Part shown: in pieces, positions 46,521 to 54,688 of the stretch
How positions within the stretch are numbered: the stretch's first letter is position 1
How the letters are laid out: every line of letters begins with the position of its first letter
Assembly (NCBI RefSeq): GCF_016756395.1
Contig: NZ_AP018365.1
Span: 1,116,001 to 1,180,000, forward strand
Direction of reading: 5' to 3'
From: Streptomyces sp. SN-593
GTDB lineage: Bacteria; Actinomycetota; Actinomycetes; Streptomycetales; Streptomycetaceae
Length of the DNA stretch: 64,000 bases
Translations under genes and position numbers: made by a program
Notes under the pieces: generated by a model
What the model saw: only the letters and a program-made list of their open reading frames with translations
Told to the model about the DNA's origin: nothing
Databases searched by the model: none

Positions 46521-49154
46521 GTGACCAGCCCGACCCCGCCCGACGACTCCACCGCGCCCGCCGCTCCTCCGGCTCCCGCGAACCCGCCGGCTTCCGCGGC
46601 CCTCGCGGACGGCGGTTCCGTGCCGGCGGCACGGCCCCGCCCGGCCGGGAAGCCGGATCTGGCGGGCCTGGCGGCCGCGATGCGGTCGATCGAGCGGGGC
46701 GAGAACCCGGCGGCGCCCGCCCCGCGCGGGGACGCGGCGGAGGCCCGCCGCAAGCGGCGCGAGGCGATGGCCGAGGAGACCGCCCGCCTCCAGGCACTGG
46801 AGGCGGCCGAGGCGCCGGGTGCGCCCGGCGGCGCGGACGAGGCGGAGCCCGCGGAGCCCGGCGGCGAGCACCCGGACGCGGAGGGCCGCACCGCCCCCTC
46901 GGCGAGCGAGGAGGCTCCGGCGGGCGCCGAGGGCACCGAGCCGACGCCGGAGGACGCGGAGGACGCGGAGGATACGGAGGCCGTCGGACGAGAGCGGGAC
47001 GCGAGCGGGGAGGACGATGCCGCAACGGCGGCGGACGCCCCCGGCGGAGGGACGCCCGAGGGGTCGGCGCAGCCCGCCGGTGGCACGGAGGCCGACCCGG
47101 ACACGGAGTTCGACCCGGACACGGCGGCGAACCCGAGCGGACCGGACGACGAACACGGAACGGCCGGCGCCGAAGCGGCACCGGCCGCGGCCGACGGGCG
47201 CCGCCGGGACGCCGACTCCACCACCCCGGGCCCGGACCACCCGGACGACCAGGACGCCCGCCTCCGGGGCGGCGGACCGGGTGGGGGCGACCGGGGCCGT
47301 TCGGCAGCCGCGACGCCGTCGCGGGGCCCGCAGGCCGCGGGGGCGGCTCCTGGCGCCGCGCGGCCGGCTTCCGGGGCCGACGCCCGGGGCGCGGGAGGGG
47401 CCGCCGCGTCCGGTGCCCCCAGGGCGCCGTTGGACGCCGCCGCGGTGGCGGCCGCCCGGGAGGTGCTCGCCGGAGGCGGGGCGCCCGGCGAGCTGGCGGA
47501 GCCGGTCGTGCGGGCACTGGGCGAAGGCGCGGCCGAGCTGGTGCGGCAGGACCCGTGGGGCGTGCTCGGCCTGCCGGGGGTGCGGGTCGGGGTGGAGCAG
47601 GTGGACGCGTTCGCGCGGGCGGTGCTGGGCGGGGCGGTCGGCCCCGGCGACGCACGGCGGGTGTGCGCGCTGGTCGGCCACGTGCTGGACCGGGCCGCCG
47701 AGCAGGGCCACACCGCTCTCGGCGGGGACGCGCTGCGCGCGGCCCTGGCGCGCTGGTCCGTGCCGGACCCGGACGCCGCCCTCGCGGCCGCCGTCGAGGA
47801 GGGCCGCGTGCTGGTCTTCCGCGCGGAGCCCGAGGGCGCGGACGCGGCCGCCGAGGACGCCGAGGACGCCGAACCGGCCCCCGTGCCCCTGCTGTTCGGC
47901 CTGGACCGGTACGCCCTGGCCGAGGAGAGCCTCGCGGACGGCTGCGTGCGGCTGCTGCGCTCGTTCGAGGGCGCCGGGGACGGCGCGGAGCCCGACTGGG
48001 AGGCCGCCGCGGCCGCCGCCCCCTCCCCGTCGGCCGCGGAGCTGATCCGCGCGGCCGCCGCCGACGGCCTGGTCCTGCACACCGGCGGCGAGGCGGCCCG
48101 CGCGGAGCCCGCCGCGCTGGTCGCGGCCGCCCGCGCGGCGGGCCTGCGGGCGTACGCCGCCGCGTACACCGACAGCGGACGGCGCCGGCTCGCCGCGGTC
48201 CCCGGGATCGGCGAGGAGGGCGCGCGGACGGTCGCCGGCCTGCTCGCGGGCGCCCGCGCCGCCGACGGCAGCCTCCCGGTGGACCTGCTCGCGGTGCTGG
48301 ACGCCCCGCAGTTGTCCGTCGAGGAGGCCGCCACGCTGGTCGAGGCGGTCCCGGACGGCGCCCGGCTGGTGCTCAGCGGCGACCCGCACACGCTGTGGTC
48401 GGCCGGTCCCGGCCGGGCGTTCGCCGACCTGCTGGCCTCGAAGACGTGCCCCCGGGTCGCCTCGCGCACGCCCGATCCGGGGCCGATCGGCGAGCTGACG
48501 TCCTGCGTGGCCGTCGGCGAACTCGCCCCGGTCGACGCGCCCGGCAAGGAGGTCGTGGTGGTCCCGGTGCGCGCACCGGGCGAGGCGGTGCACCGCGCGG
48601 TGCAGTTGGTCGCGGACTCGGTGCCCCGGGCGTTCGGAGTGCCGCCGGAGCACACGCAGGTGATCACCCTCGCGCACGGCGGCCCGGTCGGCACCCGCGC
48701 GCTCAACGCGGCCCTCAAGGAGCGGCTGAACCCCGGTCCCGGACGGTTCGGCGGCTTCGACGAGGGCGACCGGGTCGTCCACGTGCCGGCCCCGGGCCGT
48801 ACGCACCCGGCGGTCGTCGTGGGCGCCGAGCCGGACGGACTGCGGCTGGACGGCGAGGGCGGTCCGGTGCTGGTGCCGCGCGCGGAGGTCGCCGCCACCG
48901 TCCGGCACGGCTGGGCGGTCACCGGCCACCAGGCGGCCGGCATCCGCTGGCCGGCCGCGGTCGTGGTGGTGCCCGGCGACGCGGGCGCCCTGCTCACCCG
49001 TGGCTGGGTCTACACCGCCTTCAGCCGCGGCGAGCGGCACCTGTCGGTCGTACAGGGCGCGGAGCAGGCACTGGCCGCGGCGGTGGCCGGCCCGGTCGCG
49101 AGCGAGCGTACGACGCGGCTGGCGGCGGTGCTGCGGGAGCTGGCCGCGGAGTAG
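46521..49154 (+). CDS. RecD2-like HhH protein with degenerate ATPase motifs
   Basis: An 877-residue protein. Residues 1 to about 300 are Ala/Gly/Pro/Glu-rich and disordered. The rest follows the RecD2 helicase layout: helix-hairpin-helix region (about 310-560), an AAA-like core, and the C-terminal SF1 end (VTGHQAAGIRWPAAVVVV ... LLTRGWVYTAFSRG). The Walker A position reads VPGIGEEGA (560-568) instead of GxxGxGKT, and Walker B reads VLDAPQ (592-597) instead of the usual DEAS/DEx. A motif III-like GDPHTLWSAGPG is kept. ATP hydrolysis is unlikely, so it is probably a DNA-binding or regulatory relative. The GTG start has cggagg upstream. Confidence 0.75.
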   Translation: MTSPTPPDDSTAPAAPPAPANPPASAALADGGSVPAARPRPAGKPDLAGLAAAMRSIERGENPAAPAPRGDAAEARRKRREAMAEETARLQALEAAEAPGAPGGADEAEPAEPGGEHPDAEGRTAPSASEEAPAGAEGTEPTPEDAEDAEDTEAVGRERDASGEDDAATAADAPGGGTPEGSAQPAGGTEADPDTEFDPDTAANPSGPDDEHGTAGAEAAPAAADGRRRDADSTTPGPDHPDDQDARLRGGGPGGGDRGRSAAATPSRGPQAAGAAPGAARPASGADARGAGGAAASGAPRAPLDAAAVAAAREVLAGGGAPGELAEPVVRALGEGAAELVRQDPWGVLGLPGVRVGVEQVDAFARAVLGGAVGPGDARRVCALVGHVLDRAAEQGHTALGGDALRAALARWSVPDPDAALAAAVEEGRVLVFRAEPEGADAAAEDAEDAEPAPVPLLFGLDRYALAEESLADGCVRLLRSFEGAGDGAEPDWEAAAAAAPSPSAAELIRAAAADGLVLHTGGEAARAEPAALVAAARAAGLRAYAAAYTDSGRRRLAAVPGIGEEGARTVAGLLAGARAADGSLPVDLLAVLDAPQLSVEEAATLVEAVPDGARLVLSGDPHTLWSAGPGRAFADLLASKTCPRVASRTPDPGPIGELTSCVAVGELAPVDAPGKEVVVVPVRAPGEAVHRAVQLVADSVPRAFGVPPEHTQVITLAHGGPVGTRALNAALKERLNPGPGRFGGFDEGDRVVHVPAPGRTHPAVVVGAEPDGLRLDGEGGPVLVPRAEVAATVRHGWAVTGHQAAGIRWPAAVVVVPGDAGALLTRGWVYTAFSRGERHLSVVQGAEQALAAAVAGPVASERTTRLAAVLRELAAE

Positions 49155-49320
49155 GCGCGGCGGGGCGCGCGGGGGCGCCCCGCCCACGGGTCCCTCGGTT
49201 CACCGGTCCCTCAGCCCACCGGCCGCCCCGCCCGGCCGGGCGCCTGTCGTCGGCGGTCCGGTCGGCCGGCGGTCCTGGCCGGACCGGCGGCCAGCGCCGG
49301 TCCGCCCGTCGCCCGAAGCG

Positions 49321-49349
49321 GCGGCGGGGGCACCGGCGGCCCCCGCCGC
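49321..49349. terminator. bidirectional terminator
   Basis: Perfect 11-bp GC stem (49321-49331 with 49339-49349) and a 7-base loop, just after the gene ending at 49355 and convergent with the RecD2-like gene. Confidence 0.7.
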
Positions 49350-49354
49350 GGCGC

Positions 49355-49960
49355 TCACTCCTGGTCGAGCGCGCCGAGTTCGTCCTCGAAGACCAGGCTC
49401 ATGTCGAAGCGGCACAGCGCGAGTTGCGGATCGGCCTGCTCGAAGGGCGCGTCCAGCCACTCCCCCGGCTCGGCCGGCTCGACCGCGCACACCCACAGCG
49501 TGGAGTCGCCCTCCTCCAGGCCGAACTCCTTGTGCCGCTGGGCGATCTCGTCGGGTTCGTACTCGCCGAAGACCGCCGCGACCGCCGCGTTGACCGACTC
49601 GCCGGCCTCCGCGTCGCCCTCGGCGGCCCTGCGGGCCTGGGCGAGCAGGCGCTCCGGCTCGACCACGGTGTAGTCCCGGCGGATCAGCACGCTGATCGCC
49701 TCGGGGTCCTCGGGGCCGGCGTACTCCGGTGCCCCGTCGCCCGCGGGCACCTCGAACGGGGTCACCTCGTCGTACGCGTCGTACAGCAGCTCGTCGTACG
49801 ACTCGGCGGCCGAGGCCAGAGCTTCGAAGGCCGTGTAGACGGACGGGTCGTCGTCCCCGGCACGGTTCTCGATCGCGTCGAGGTGGCGGTCGAGCGCGGC
49901 TTTGAGCGCTTCCACCGCGGCACGGACCTCGGCGACGGTGGGCTGTACGTCATCAGACAT
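49355..49960 (-). CDS. conserved acidic hypothetical protein
   Basis: A 201-residue, strongly acidic, mostly helical protein. Helical N-terminus (VAEVRAAVEALKAALDRHLDAIE), middle part with ISVLIRRDYTVVEPERLL, C-terminus ending LVFEDELGALDQE. No signal peptide. The ATG at 49960 is divergent from the DUF5703 gene, with 48 bases between them. No domain function recognised. Confidence 0.8.
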   Translation of the reverse strand: MSDDVQPTVAEVRAAVEALKAALDRHLDAIENRAGDDDPSVYTAFEALASAAESYDELLYDAYDEVTPFEVPAGDGAPEYAGPEDPEAISVLIRRDYTVVEPERLLAQARRAAEGDAEAGESVNAAVAAVFGEYEPDEIAQRHKEFGLEEGDSTLWVCAVEPAEPGEWLDAPFEQADPQLALCRFDMSLVFEDELGALDQE

Positions 49961-50008
49961 GGAGCAGACGCTATCCGCAGAGGGGTGTTGCCCGCACAAT
50001 AGATTGCG

Positions 50009-50197
50009 ATGCCGGAATACGAATTCAGAGAGATGTACGTGCCGCGCGGTACCTCGCGCAAGGAAGCGGCACGTCTGCTGACCGACGAAGCCGAGTACAG
50101 GAACTGGGAGCTGGACCGGGTCCGGCTCTATCCGGACGGCAGCCGCAGGGTGCGGCTGCGCCGCCGGATCATCCGCCAGATGCGGGCCACGTGGTGA
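50009..50197 (+). CDS. DUF5703-type small basic protein
   Basis: A 62-residue protein beginning MPEYEFREMYVPRGTSRKEA and ending in an Arg-rich helix (RRVRLRRRIIRQMRATW). It matches the small DUF5703 proteins found beside chaplin genes in streptomycetes. Nucleic-acid binding is possible from the charge, but unproven. Confidence 0.8.
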   Translation: MPEYEFREMYVPRGTSRKEAARLLTDEAEYRNWELDRVRLYPDGSRRVRLRRRIIRQMRATW

Positions 50198-50424
50198 GGC
50201 GCACACCGGGACGACCGGTGGGCGCCCGCCGCCGGGACGGTGCGTTCCGGGCCGCCTGACGGCCCGCCCGACCGGGGCGGGTGGCCAGGGCCCGCGACGC
50301 GGTGCCGGGCCGCGGGCGCGGTCGTGGGCGCCCGCCACGGGCACCCGGCCCGGGGGCATGGATGCCCGCGGGCCGGATCACCGGGGCCCGCGGGTCCGCC
50401 TGTCGTCGGCGGTCGCGGCCCCTC

Positions 50425-50449
50425 CTGAGCGCTGAGGGCCGGCGCTCAG
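50425..50449 (-). terminator. hairpin at the chaplin stop codon
   Basis: Perfect 8-bp arms ctgagcgc (50425-50432) and gcgctcag (50442-50449) with a 9-base loop. The stop codon of the collagen-like chaplin gene (50446-50448) lies in one arm. Confidence 0.5.
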
Positions 50450-51162
50450 CGGCGCGCGGCGCGTCCGCGACGGTAGAGCAGGGCGCCGCCGAGCAGCAGG
50501 GCTCCCGCGGCGCCGGCGATCATCCCCATGTCGTCCGCGCCGGTGTGGGCGAGGGTGGGAGTGGTGGCGCCGGTGGGCGTCACCGTCTGGGAGACGGGTA
50601 CGGCGCCGCCGGGGGTGTCCGGGGTGTCCGGGGTACCCGGGTTCGTCGGAGTGCCCGGGGTGGCGGGCGTACCGGGGGTGGTCGGTGTGCCGGGGGTGCC
50701 GGGGTTCCCCGGATTACCGGGGTTCCCGGGCGTACCCGGGTTGCCAGGGTTCCCCGGCGTACCCGGGTTGCCAGGCGTGCCCGGGTTACCGGGGCTCCCC
50801 GGCGTGCCCGGATTCCCGGGGTTGCCAGGCGTACCCGGGTTGCCCGGCGTGCCCGGATTCCCCGGGTTCCCCGGCGTACCCGGGTTGCCAGGCGTACCCG
50901 GGTTGCCCGGGTGGCCGGTGTCGCTGTTCCCGCAACTGTTCCCGAACGCCGGGTTCAGCAGGGCCAGCACGTCGACCGTGTTGCCGCACACGTTCACCGG
51001 AACGTGCACCGGCACCTGGACGGTGTTGCCCGACACCACCCCTGGCGAGCCGACCGCCGCGGCGCCCGCACCGGCGTCCGCGTGGGCGAGCCCGCCGCCC
51101 GCGACGAGCACCCCGCCCGCGGCGACCGCGGTGAGCAGGCCCTTCTTCGTGACCTGACGCAT
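50446..51162 (-). CDS. collagen-like chaplin with class E sortase signal
   Basis: A 238-residue surface protein. Signal peptide 1-28 (cut after AHA); one chaplin domain (about 36-77) with the two conserved Cys59 and Cys77 ([24 protein letters not shown]); 26 unbroken Gly-x-Pro triplets (83-160; [12 protein letters not shown]); a Thr/Pro stalk; then LAHTG (204-208), a hydrophobic span and an Arg-rich tail. LAxTG is the class E sortase signal, so it should be cell-wall linked. S. coelicolor has chpC in this place, but long chaplins there carry two chaplin domains and no collagen tract. Confidence 0.9.
   Translation of the reverse strand: MRQVTKKGLLTAVAAGGVLVAGGGLAHADAGAGAAAVGSPGVVSGNTVQVPVHVPVNVCGNTVDVLALLNPAFGNSCGNSDTGHPGNPGTPGNPGTPGNPGNPGTPGNPGTPGNPGNPGTPGSPGNPGTPGNPGTPGNPGNPGTPGNPGNPGNPGTPGTPTTPGTPATPGTPTNPGTPDTPDTPGGAVPVSQTVTPTGATTPTLAHTGADDMGMIAGAAGALLLGGALLYRRGRAARR
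50683..50916 (-). repeat. 26 Gly-x-Pro triplet repeat tract inside the chaplin gene
   Basis: Nine-base codon triplets (Gly-Asn-Pro and Gly-Thr-Pro alternating) repeated 26 times without a break. Wobble bases vary between copies while the amino acids do not, which argues for selection on the protein. Confidence 0.9.
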
Positions 51163-51246
51163 GGATCGTTTCCTGCCTTCGCTTACGACTCTTGACCGGA
51201 GCGGCAGGGAACATCCATGCCCCCGCACTCCCCGGAAATGGCGAGC

Positions 51247-51278
51247 GGCCCCGGCGCGCCGCGCGGGCGTCCGGGGCC
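51247..51278 (-). terminator. candidate terminator after chpH
   Basis: Arms ggccccgg (51247-51254) and ccggggcc (51271-51278) around a GC-rich loop, in the 202-base gap between chpH and the longer chaplin gene. Confidence 0.45.
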
Positions 51279-51364
51279 GGCCTCCCCCGCGCACTCGGGC
51301 GCGGGAGGGTTCCCGAACCGCGGCCGGAGGGGCCGCGGAAGGTTCCAGTGCTGCCAGGACGTGC

Positions 51365-51598
51365 CTAGCCGTTGACGCAGGTGTTCCCGAAGGCGGGGTT
51401 GAGCAGCCCGATCACGTTCACCGTGTTGCCGCACACGTTCACCGGGACGTGCACCGGGATCTGCACGACGTTGCCGGACAGCACGCCGGGGGACTGCACG
51501 GCGGCGCCCTGCGCGCCCGCGTCGGCGAACGCCAGGCCGGCGCCCGCGAGCACCAGACCGCCGGTGGCGGCCACGGTGGCCACGACCTTCTTGATCAT
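51365..51598 (-). CDS. chpH: short chaplin ChpH
   Basis: A 77-residue protein. Signal peptide ([20 protein letters not shown]..., cut after AFA at about 25), then a single chaplin domain with both conserved Cys residues ([22 protein letters not shown]). Secreted, amyloid-forming surfactant that lets aerial hyphae leave the aqueous layer. Strong tccaggagg ribosome site. Position and size match S. coelicolor chpH next to chpC. Confidence 0.95.
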   Translation of the reverse strand: MIKKVVATVAATGGLVLAGAGLAFADAGAQGAAVQSPGVLSGNVVQIPVHVPVNVCGNTVNVIGLLNPAFGNTCVNG

Positions 51599-51752
51599 TG
51601 TTCCTCCTGGAAGGGGACGGCGTGGTCCAGGAGCCGCGGACCACACCCGACGTAACGACAAGGAGGAAGCGGGGCAACGAAGGGGGCACGGCATTCACCC
51701 GTACCGGCGACCTGGAGCCACCGGTACGGGCAGGGCCGGGCGAGGGGGCGGG

Positions 51753-53090
51753 TCAGCAGTTGTCGAGGAAGCGGTCCAGCACCCGGACGCCGAACCTCAG
51801 GCCCTCGGTCGGGACGCGCTCGTCCACGCCGTGGAACATGCCGGCGAAGTCCAGCTCGGGCGGCAGTTGCAGCGGGGCGAAGCCGAAGCAGCGGATGCCC
51901 AGGTCGGAGAAGGACTTCGCGTCGGTGCCGCCGGAGAGCATGTACGGCACGGTGCGGGAGATCGGGTCCTCGGCCTTGAGCGCGGTCCGCATCGCCTCGA
52001 CCAGCGCGCCGTCGAAGTCGGTCTCCAGCGCCTTGTCCGAGTGCAGCGACTCGCGCTTCACCCGGGGGCCGAGCACCCGGTCGAGGTCGGCGAGGAACTC
52101 CTCCTCGTACCCGGGCAGGAAGCGCCCGTCCACGTGGGCGGTGGCCTGGCCGGGGATGACGTTGACCTTGTAGCCGGCGCCGAGCATGGTCGGGGCGGCG
52201 GTGTTGCGCAGCGTGGTGCCGATCATCCGGGCGACCCCGCCGAGGCGGACCAGCGTCTCCTCCATGTCCTCCGGGTCGAGCTCGATCCCGAAGGCGTCGG
52301 ACAGCTCGTCGAGGAAGCCGCGCACGGACTTGGTCAGCCGCACCGGGAACTGGTGCCGCCCGAGCCGGCCGACCGCCTCGCACAGCTCGGTGATCGCGTT
52401 GTCCTTGTTGGTCATCGAGCCGTGGCCGGCGGTTCCGTCCACGGTGAGCCGCATCCAATGCATGCCCTTCTCGGCGGTCTCCACCAGGTACAGCCGCAGG
52501 TTCTCGTTGACGGTGAAGGAGAAGCCGCCGACCTCGCCGATGGCCTCGTCGACGCCCTCGAAGAGCCCGGGGTGGTTGTCGACCAGGTACCGGGCGCCGT
52601 AGGTGCCGCCGGCCTCCTCGTCGGCGAGGAAGGCCAGCACGACGTCCCGCGGGGGCTTGCGCCCGCTGCGGACCCGGTCCCGGATGACCGCGAGGGTCAT
52701 CGCGTCCATGTCCTTCATGTCGACCGCGCCACGGCCCCATACGCAACCGTCGGCCACCTCGCCGGCGAAGGGGTGCCGGGTCCAGTCGTCGGCGTTCGCC
52801 GGGACCACGTCCGTGTGCCCGTGGATCAGCAGCCCGGGCCGGCTGCGGTCCTCGCCCTCGATACGCACCACCGTGGACGCCCGTCCCGGGTGCGACTCGA
52901 AGATCTCCGGCTCCAGGCCGACCTCGGCCAGTTTCTCCGCCACGTACTCGGCGGCGGCGCGCTCCCCCGGGCCCGAGTGGTCGCCGTAGTTGCTGGTGTC
53001 GATCCGGATCAGCTCGGCGCACAGGTCGACGACCTCGTCCTCGCCCGCGACCCTCCCGTTCTCCGCCCTTGCGGGCCCCGACTCACTCAC
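51753..53090 (-). CDS. M20-family metallopeptidase
   Basis: A 445-residue protein. Di-zinc ligands: His/Asp in LIHGHTDVVPA, Asp in WGRGAVDMKDMDA, Glu-Glu in FLADEEAGG, a later Asp (VDGRFLPG) and the C-terminal His in MFHGVDERV. A dimerisation domain is inserted in the middle. It hydrolyses amide bonds of peptides or N-acyl amino acids in the cytoplasm. The GTG start at 53090 has a gaggag site. It lies next to the tRNA-Leu island boundary. Confidence 0.92.
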   Translation of the reverse strand: MSESGPARAENGRVAGEDEVVDLCAELIRIDTSNYGDHSGPGERAAAEYVAEKLAEVGLEPEIFESHPGRASTVVRIEGEDRSRPGLLIHGHTDVVPANADDWTRHPFAGEVADGCVWGRGAVDMKDMDAMTLAVIRDRVRSGRKPPRDVVLAFLADEEAGGTYGARYLVDNHPGLFEGVDEAIGEVGGFSFTVNENLRLYLVETAEKGMHWMRLTVDGTAGHGSMTNKDNAITELCEAVGRLGRHQFPVRLTKSVRGFLDELSDAFGIELDPEDMEETLVRLGGVARMIGTTLRNTAAPTMLGAGYKVNVIPGQATAHVDGRFLPGYEEEFLADLDRVLGPRVKRESLHSDKALETDFDGALVEAMRTALKAEDPISRTVPYMLSGGTDAKSFSDLGIRCFGFAPLQLPPELDFAGMFHGVDERVPTEGLRFGVRVLDRFLDNC

Positions 53091-53311
53091 ACTGTCTCCT
53101 CGCTCGTTCCGCGCCGCGGCGACCGCGACCGGTGCGCCTCCCATCCTCCCTCGCCGTCCGGCCTCTTCCCACCCCCCGCCCCGCAGCCGACACGCGCCCG
53201 ACATGCACCGCGCGCACCGGCGCACCGGCCCGGCGGCCGTGATTTCCCGGTCTGGATCTTTGCTATGGTTTACCTCGTCGCCCCGGCCCCGTCGCCGCGG
53301 TGACACACCCG

Positions 53312-53399
53312 GTCCGGGTGGCGGAATGGCAGACGCGCTAGCTTGAGGTGCTAGTGCCCTTTATCGGGCGTGGGGGTTCAAGTCCCCCCTCGGACACCA
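53312..53399 (+). tRNA. tRNA-Leu (anticodon GAG)
   Basis: Acceptor stem gtccggg/ctcggac (53312-53318 with 53389-53395). Anticodon stem ctagc/gctag around ttgaggt gives GAG. Long variable arm gtgccctttatcgggcg, T-arm ggggg-ttcaagt-ccccc and an encoded CCA end. A type II (long variable arm) leucine tRNA. Its 3' part is repeated at 59161-59180, so it is the attachment site of the island to its right. Confidence 0.96.
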
Positions 53400-53405
53400 G
53401 CAGAG

Positions 53406-53430
53406 ACCCCAGTTGACCTGGGGTTTTTCT
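53406..53430 (+). terminator. intrinsic terminator behind tRNA-Leu
   Basis: Stem accccag/ctggggt (53406-53412 with 53418-53424), loop ttgac, then tttttct. One of the few canonical T-run terminators in the window; it ends the tRNA transcript. Confidence 0.85.
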
Positions 53431-53609
53431 GTTTCCCCGGCTGTGGCGTGGCCAACGACGTGACCAAAAGCCGAGCGAATCTCCTGGTCAGACCAGGGAT
53501 GACAGGCCGAGTCGGCCCGCTCCGGAGGCGGCCGGTCGCGCGCTCTGTCCTTACGTGCGTGCCCGTACCGGGCCATGGTGTAGCCGGGCGAGCGAGCTTG
53601 CTCCGGTTT

Positions 53610-53807
53610 GACGGACAGCGGCCTGACCACCAGCGAAAGTGACGAGCCGGCTGCATTGCGGCGGGAGAACCGCCGTCTGCGCGAGGACGTGGAGGTCCTC
53701 AAGCGAGCCACGGCCTTCTTCGCGAAGGAGACCCGGTGACGGTGCACCCGTTCATCGAGGCGGAGAAGCAGGCGGGCCGCAGCGTCAAACGGGCGTGTGA
53801 GCGAGCG
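53610..53807 (+). pseudogene. IS3-family transposase remnant (orfA end, orfB start)
   Basis: The orfA frame reads ...ALRRENRRLREDVEVLKRA and FFAKETR, then TGA at 53737-53739, the standard IS3 OrfA C-terminus with its leucine-zipper helix. A GTG at 53736 overlaps this stop and opens the orfB frame (TVHPFIEAEKQAGRSVKRAC), which breaks off after about 24 codons. No terminal repeats found. A relic at the island's left edge. Confidence 0.85.
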
Positions 53808-53833
53808 CCTGAGACCGGCGCACAGCCACGCAG

Positions 53834-54688
53834 TCAGGCGCTCACCTCGGAGTGCACCGGGACGGGCGGGCGAACTCCGGTGAGCGCCTCTGCACGGGCC
53901 ACGAGGCGGGGCGCAAGCTCGGGATACCAGCCACGGGCGACGGCTTGCAGCATCTCGGCCAGGGCTGCCAGTTCCCCCATTCGGCCGGCGGGGGTGTCGA
54001 GGGTCGGCGCGAACTCCTTCCGGATGCGGGCGGCAACGTCGGGCACGAGCAAGCTGTTGGCGTGGAGGAGCCCCGCGTCATAACCGAACGGCACTCGGCC
54101 CCACCGCTCCCAGTCCAACAGGCACAGGGGTGCGGCAGTGAGGTTGCCCCAGTGCAGGTCACCGTGACCGGTCACCCGCTCCACCTTGGCGGGGGCCGGG
54201 ACGCCGAGAAACTGGGGGAAGGCCCGTTCAATCCACCCGTCCCGCACGGTTGCCTTCACTCCCTCCGCTTCAGCGAGGAGGACAAGGGCTCGGCGAAGGT
54301 CCGCCCACCACTCGTCAGGCAACCCCGGGTCATGGTCGATGTCGGCCCGTTCCGGGGACACGATGGGTTGCGTGAGGTAGTCCAGGACTTCCGACTCGAA
54401 GGCCCACTCGCCGTCAGTCCAGTCATGCACCGCGTACAGGTGGGGGCGGGGCACGCCGTCAGGCACCAGCTCCGAGGCACCCACGATGCCTTCCCTCGCC
54501 TTCCTGCCCGCGTTCCTCCTCGCCGTCCGGCTCACCCGTAGCCACCGGTCCCCCGCTCGGCGCCCGAGGGTGACACCGAGGAAGCCCCACGCCAGCGGCC
54601 CCGTGCAGGTAAGGCCCAGTGCGTTGGCCGCCCGGTCGTGGGCGGCCTCCATCAGGGCCCGCACCTCCTCATTCACCGGCGAGTTCAT
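53834..54688 (-). CDS. APH-fold kinase-like protein of the peptide-modification operon
   Basis: A 284-residue aminoglycoside-phosphotransferase-fold protein. The catalytic loop HGDLHWGN (175-182; Asp177 base, Asn182 metal) and metal-binding Asp192 (CLLDWERW) are intact. The N-lobe is short. The start overlaps the aldo/keto reductase stop by 20 bases, making it the last gene of a coupled set: peptide, JmjC oxygenase, reductase, kinase. Class V lanthipeptide and thioamitide pathways use APH-type kinases on Ser/Thr of a precursor; here the substrate is unproven and a small-molecule kinase is possible. Confidence 0.8.
   Translation of the reverse strand: MNSPVNEEVRALMEAAHDRAANALGLTCTGPLAWGFLGVTLGRRAGDRWLRVSRTARRNAGRKAREGIVGASELVPDGVPRPHLYAVHDWTDGEWAFESEVLDYLTQPIVSPERADIDHDPGLPDEWWADLRRALVLLAEAEGVKATVRDGWIERAFPQFLGVPAPAKVERVTGHGDLHWGNLTAAPLCLLDWERWGRVPFGYDAGLLHANSLLVPDVAARIRKEFAPTLDTPAGRMGELAALAEMLQAVARGWYPELAPRLVARAEALTGVRPPVPVHSEVSA

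Noticed and set aside
46277-48997. Long minus-strand open frame opposite the RecD2-like gene
   Set aside because: Low-complexity Ser/Ala/Pro translation that mirrors the GC-rich disordered region of the plus-strand gene; no ribosome site or family match.
50683-50916. CRISPR-like repeat array
   Set aside because: The repeats are in-frame 9-base codon triplets of a collagen-like protein tract, with no spacers of constant length.
53370-53642. 90-codon plus-strand open frame starting inside tRNA-Leu
   Set aside because: It overlaps the tRNA and its terminator and is out of frame with the IS3 relic; no ribosome site.
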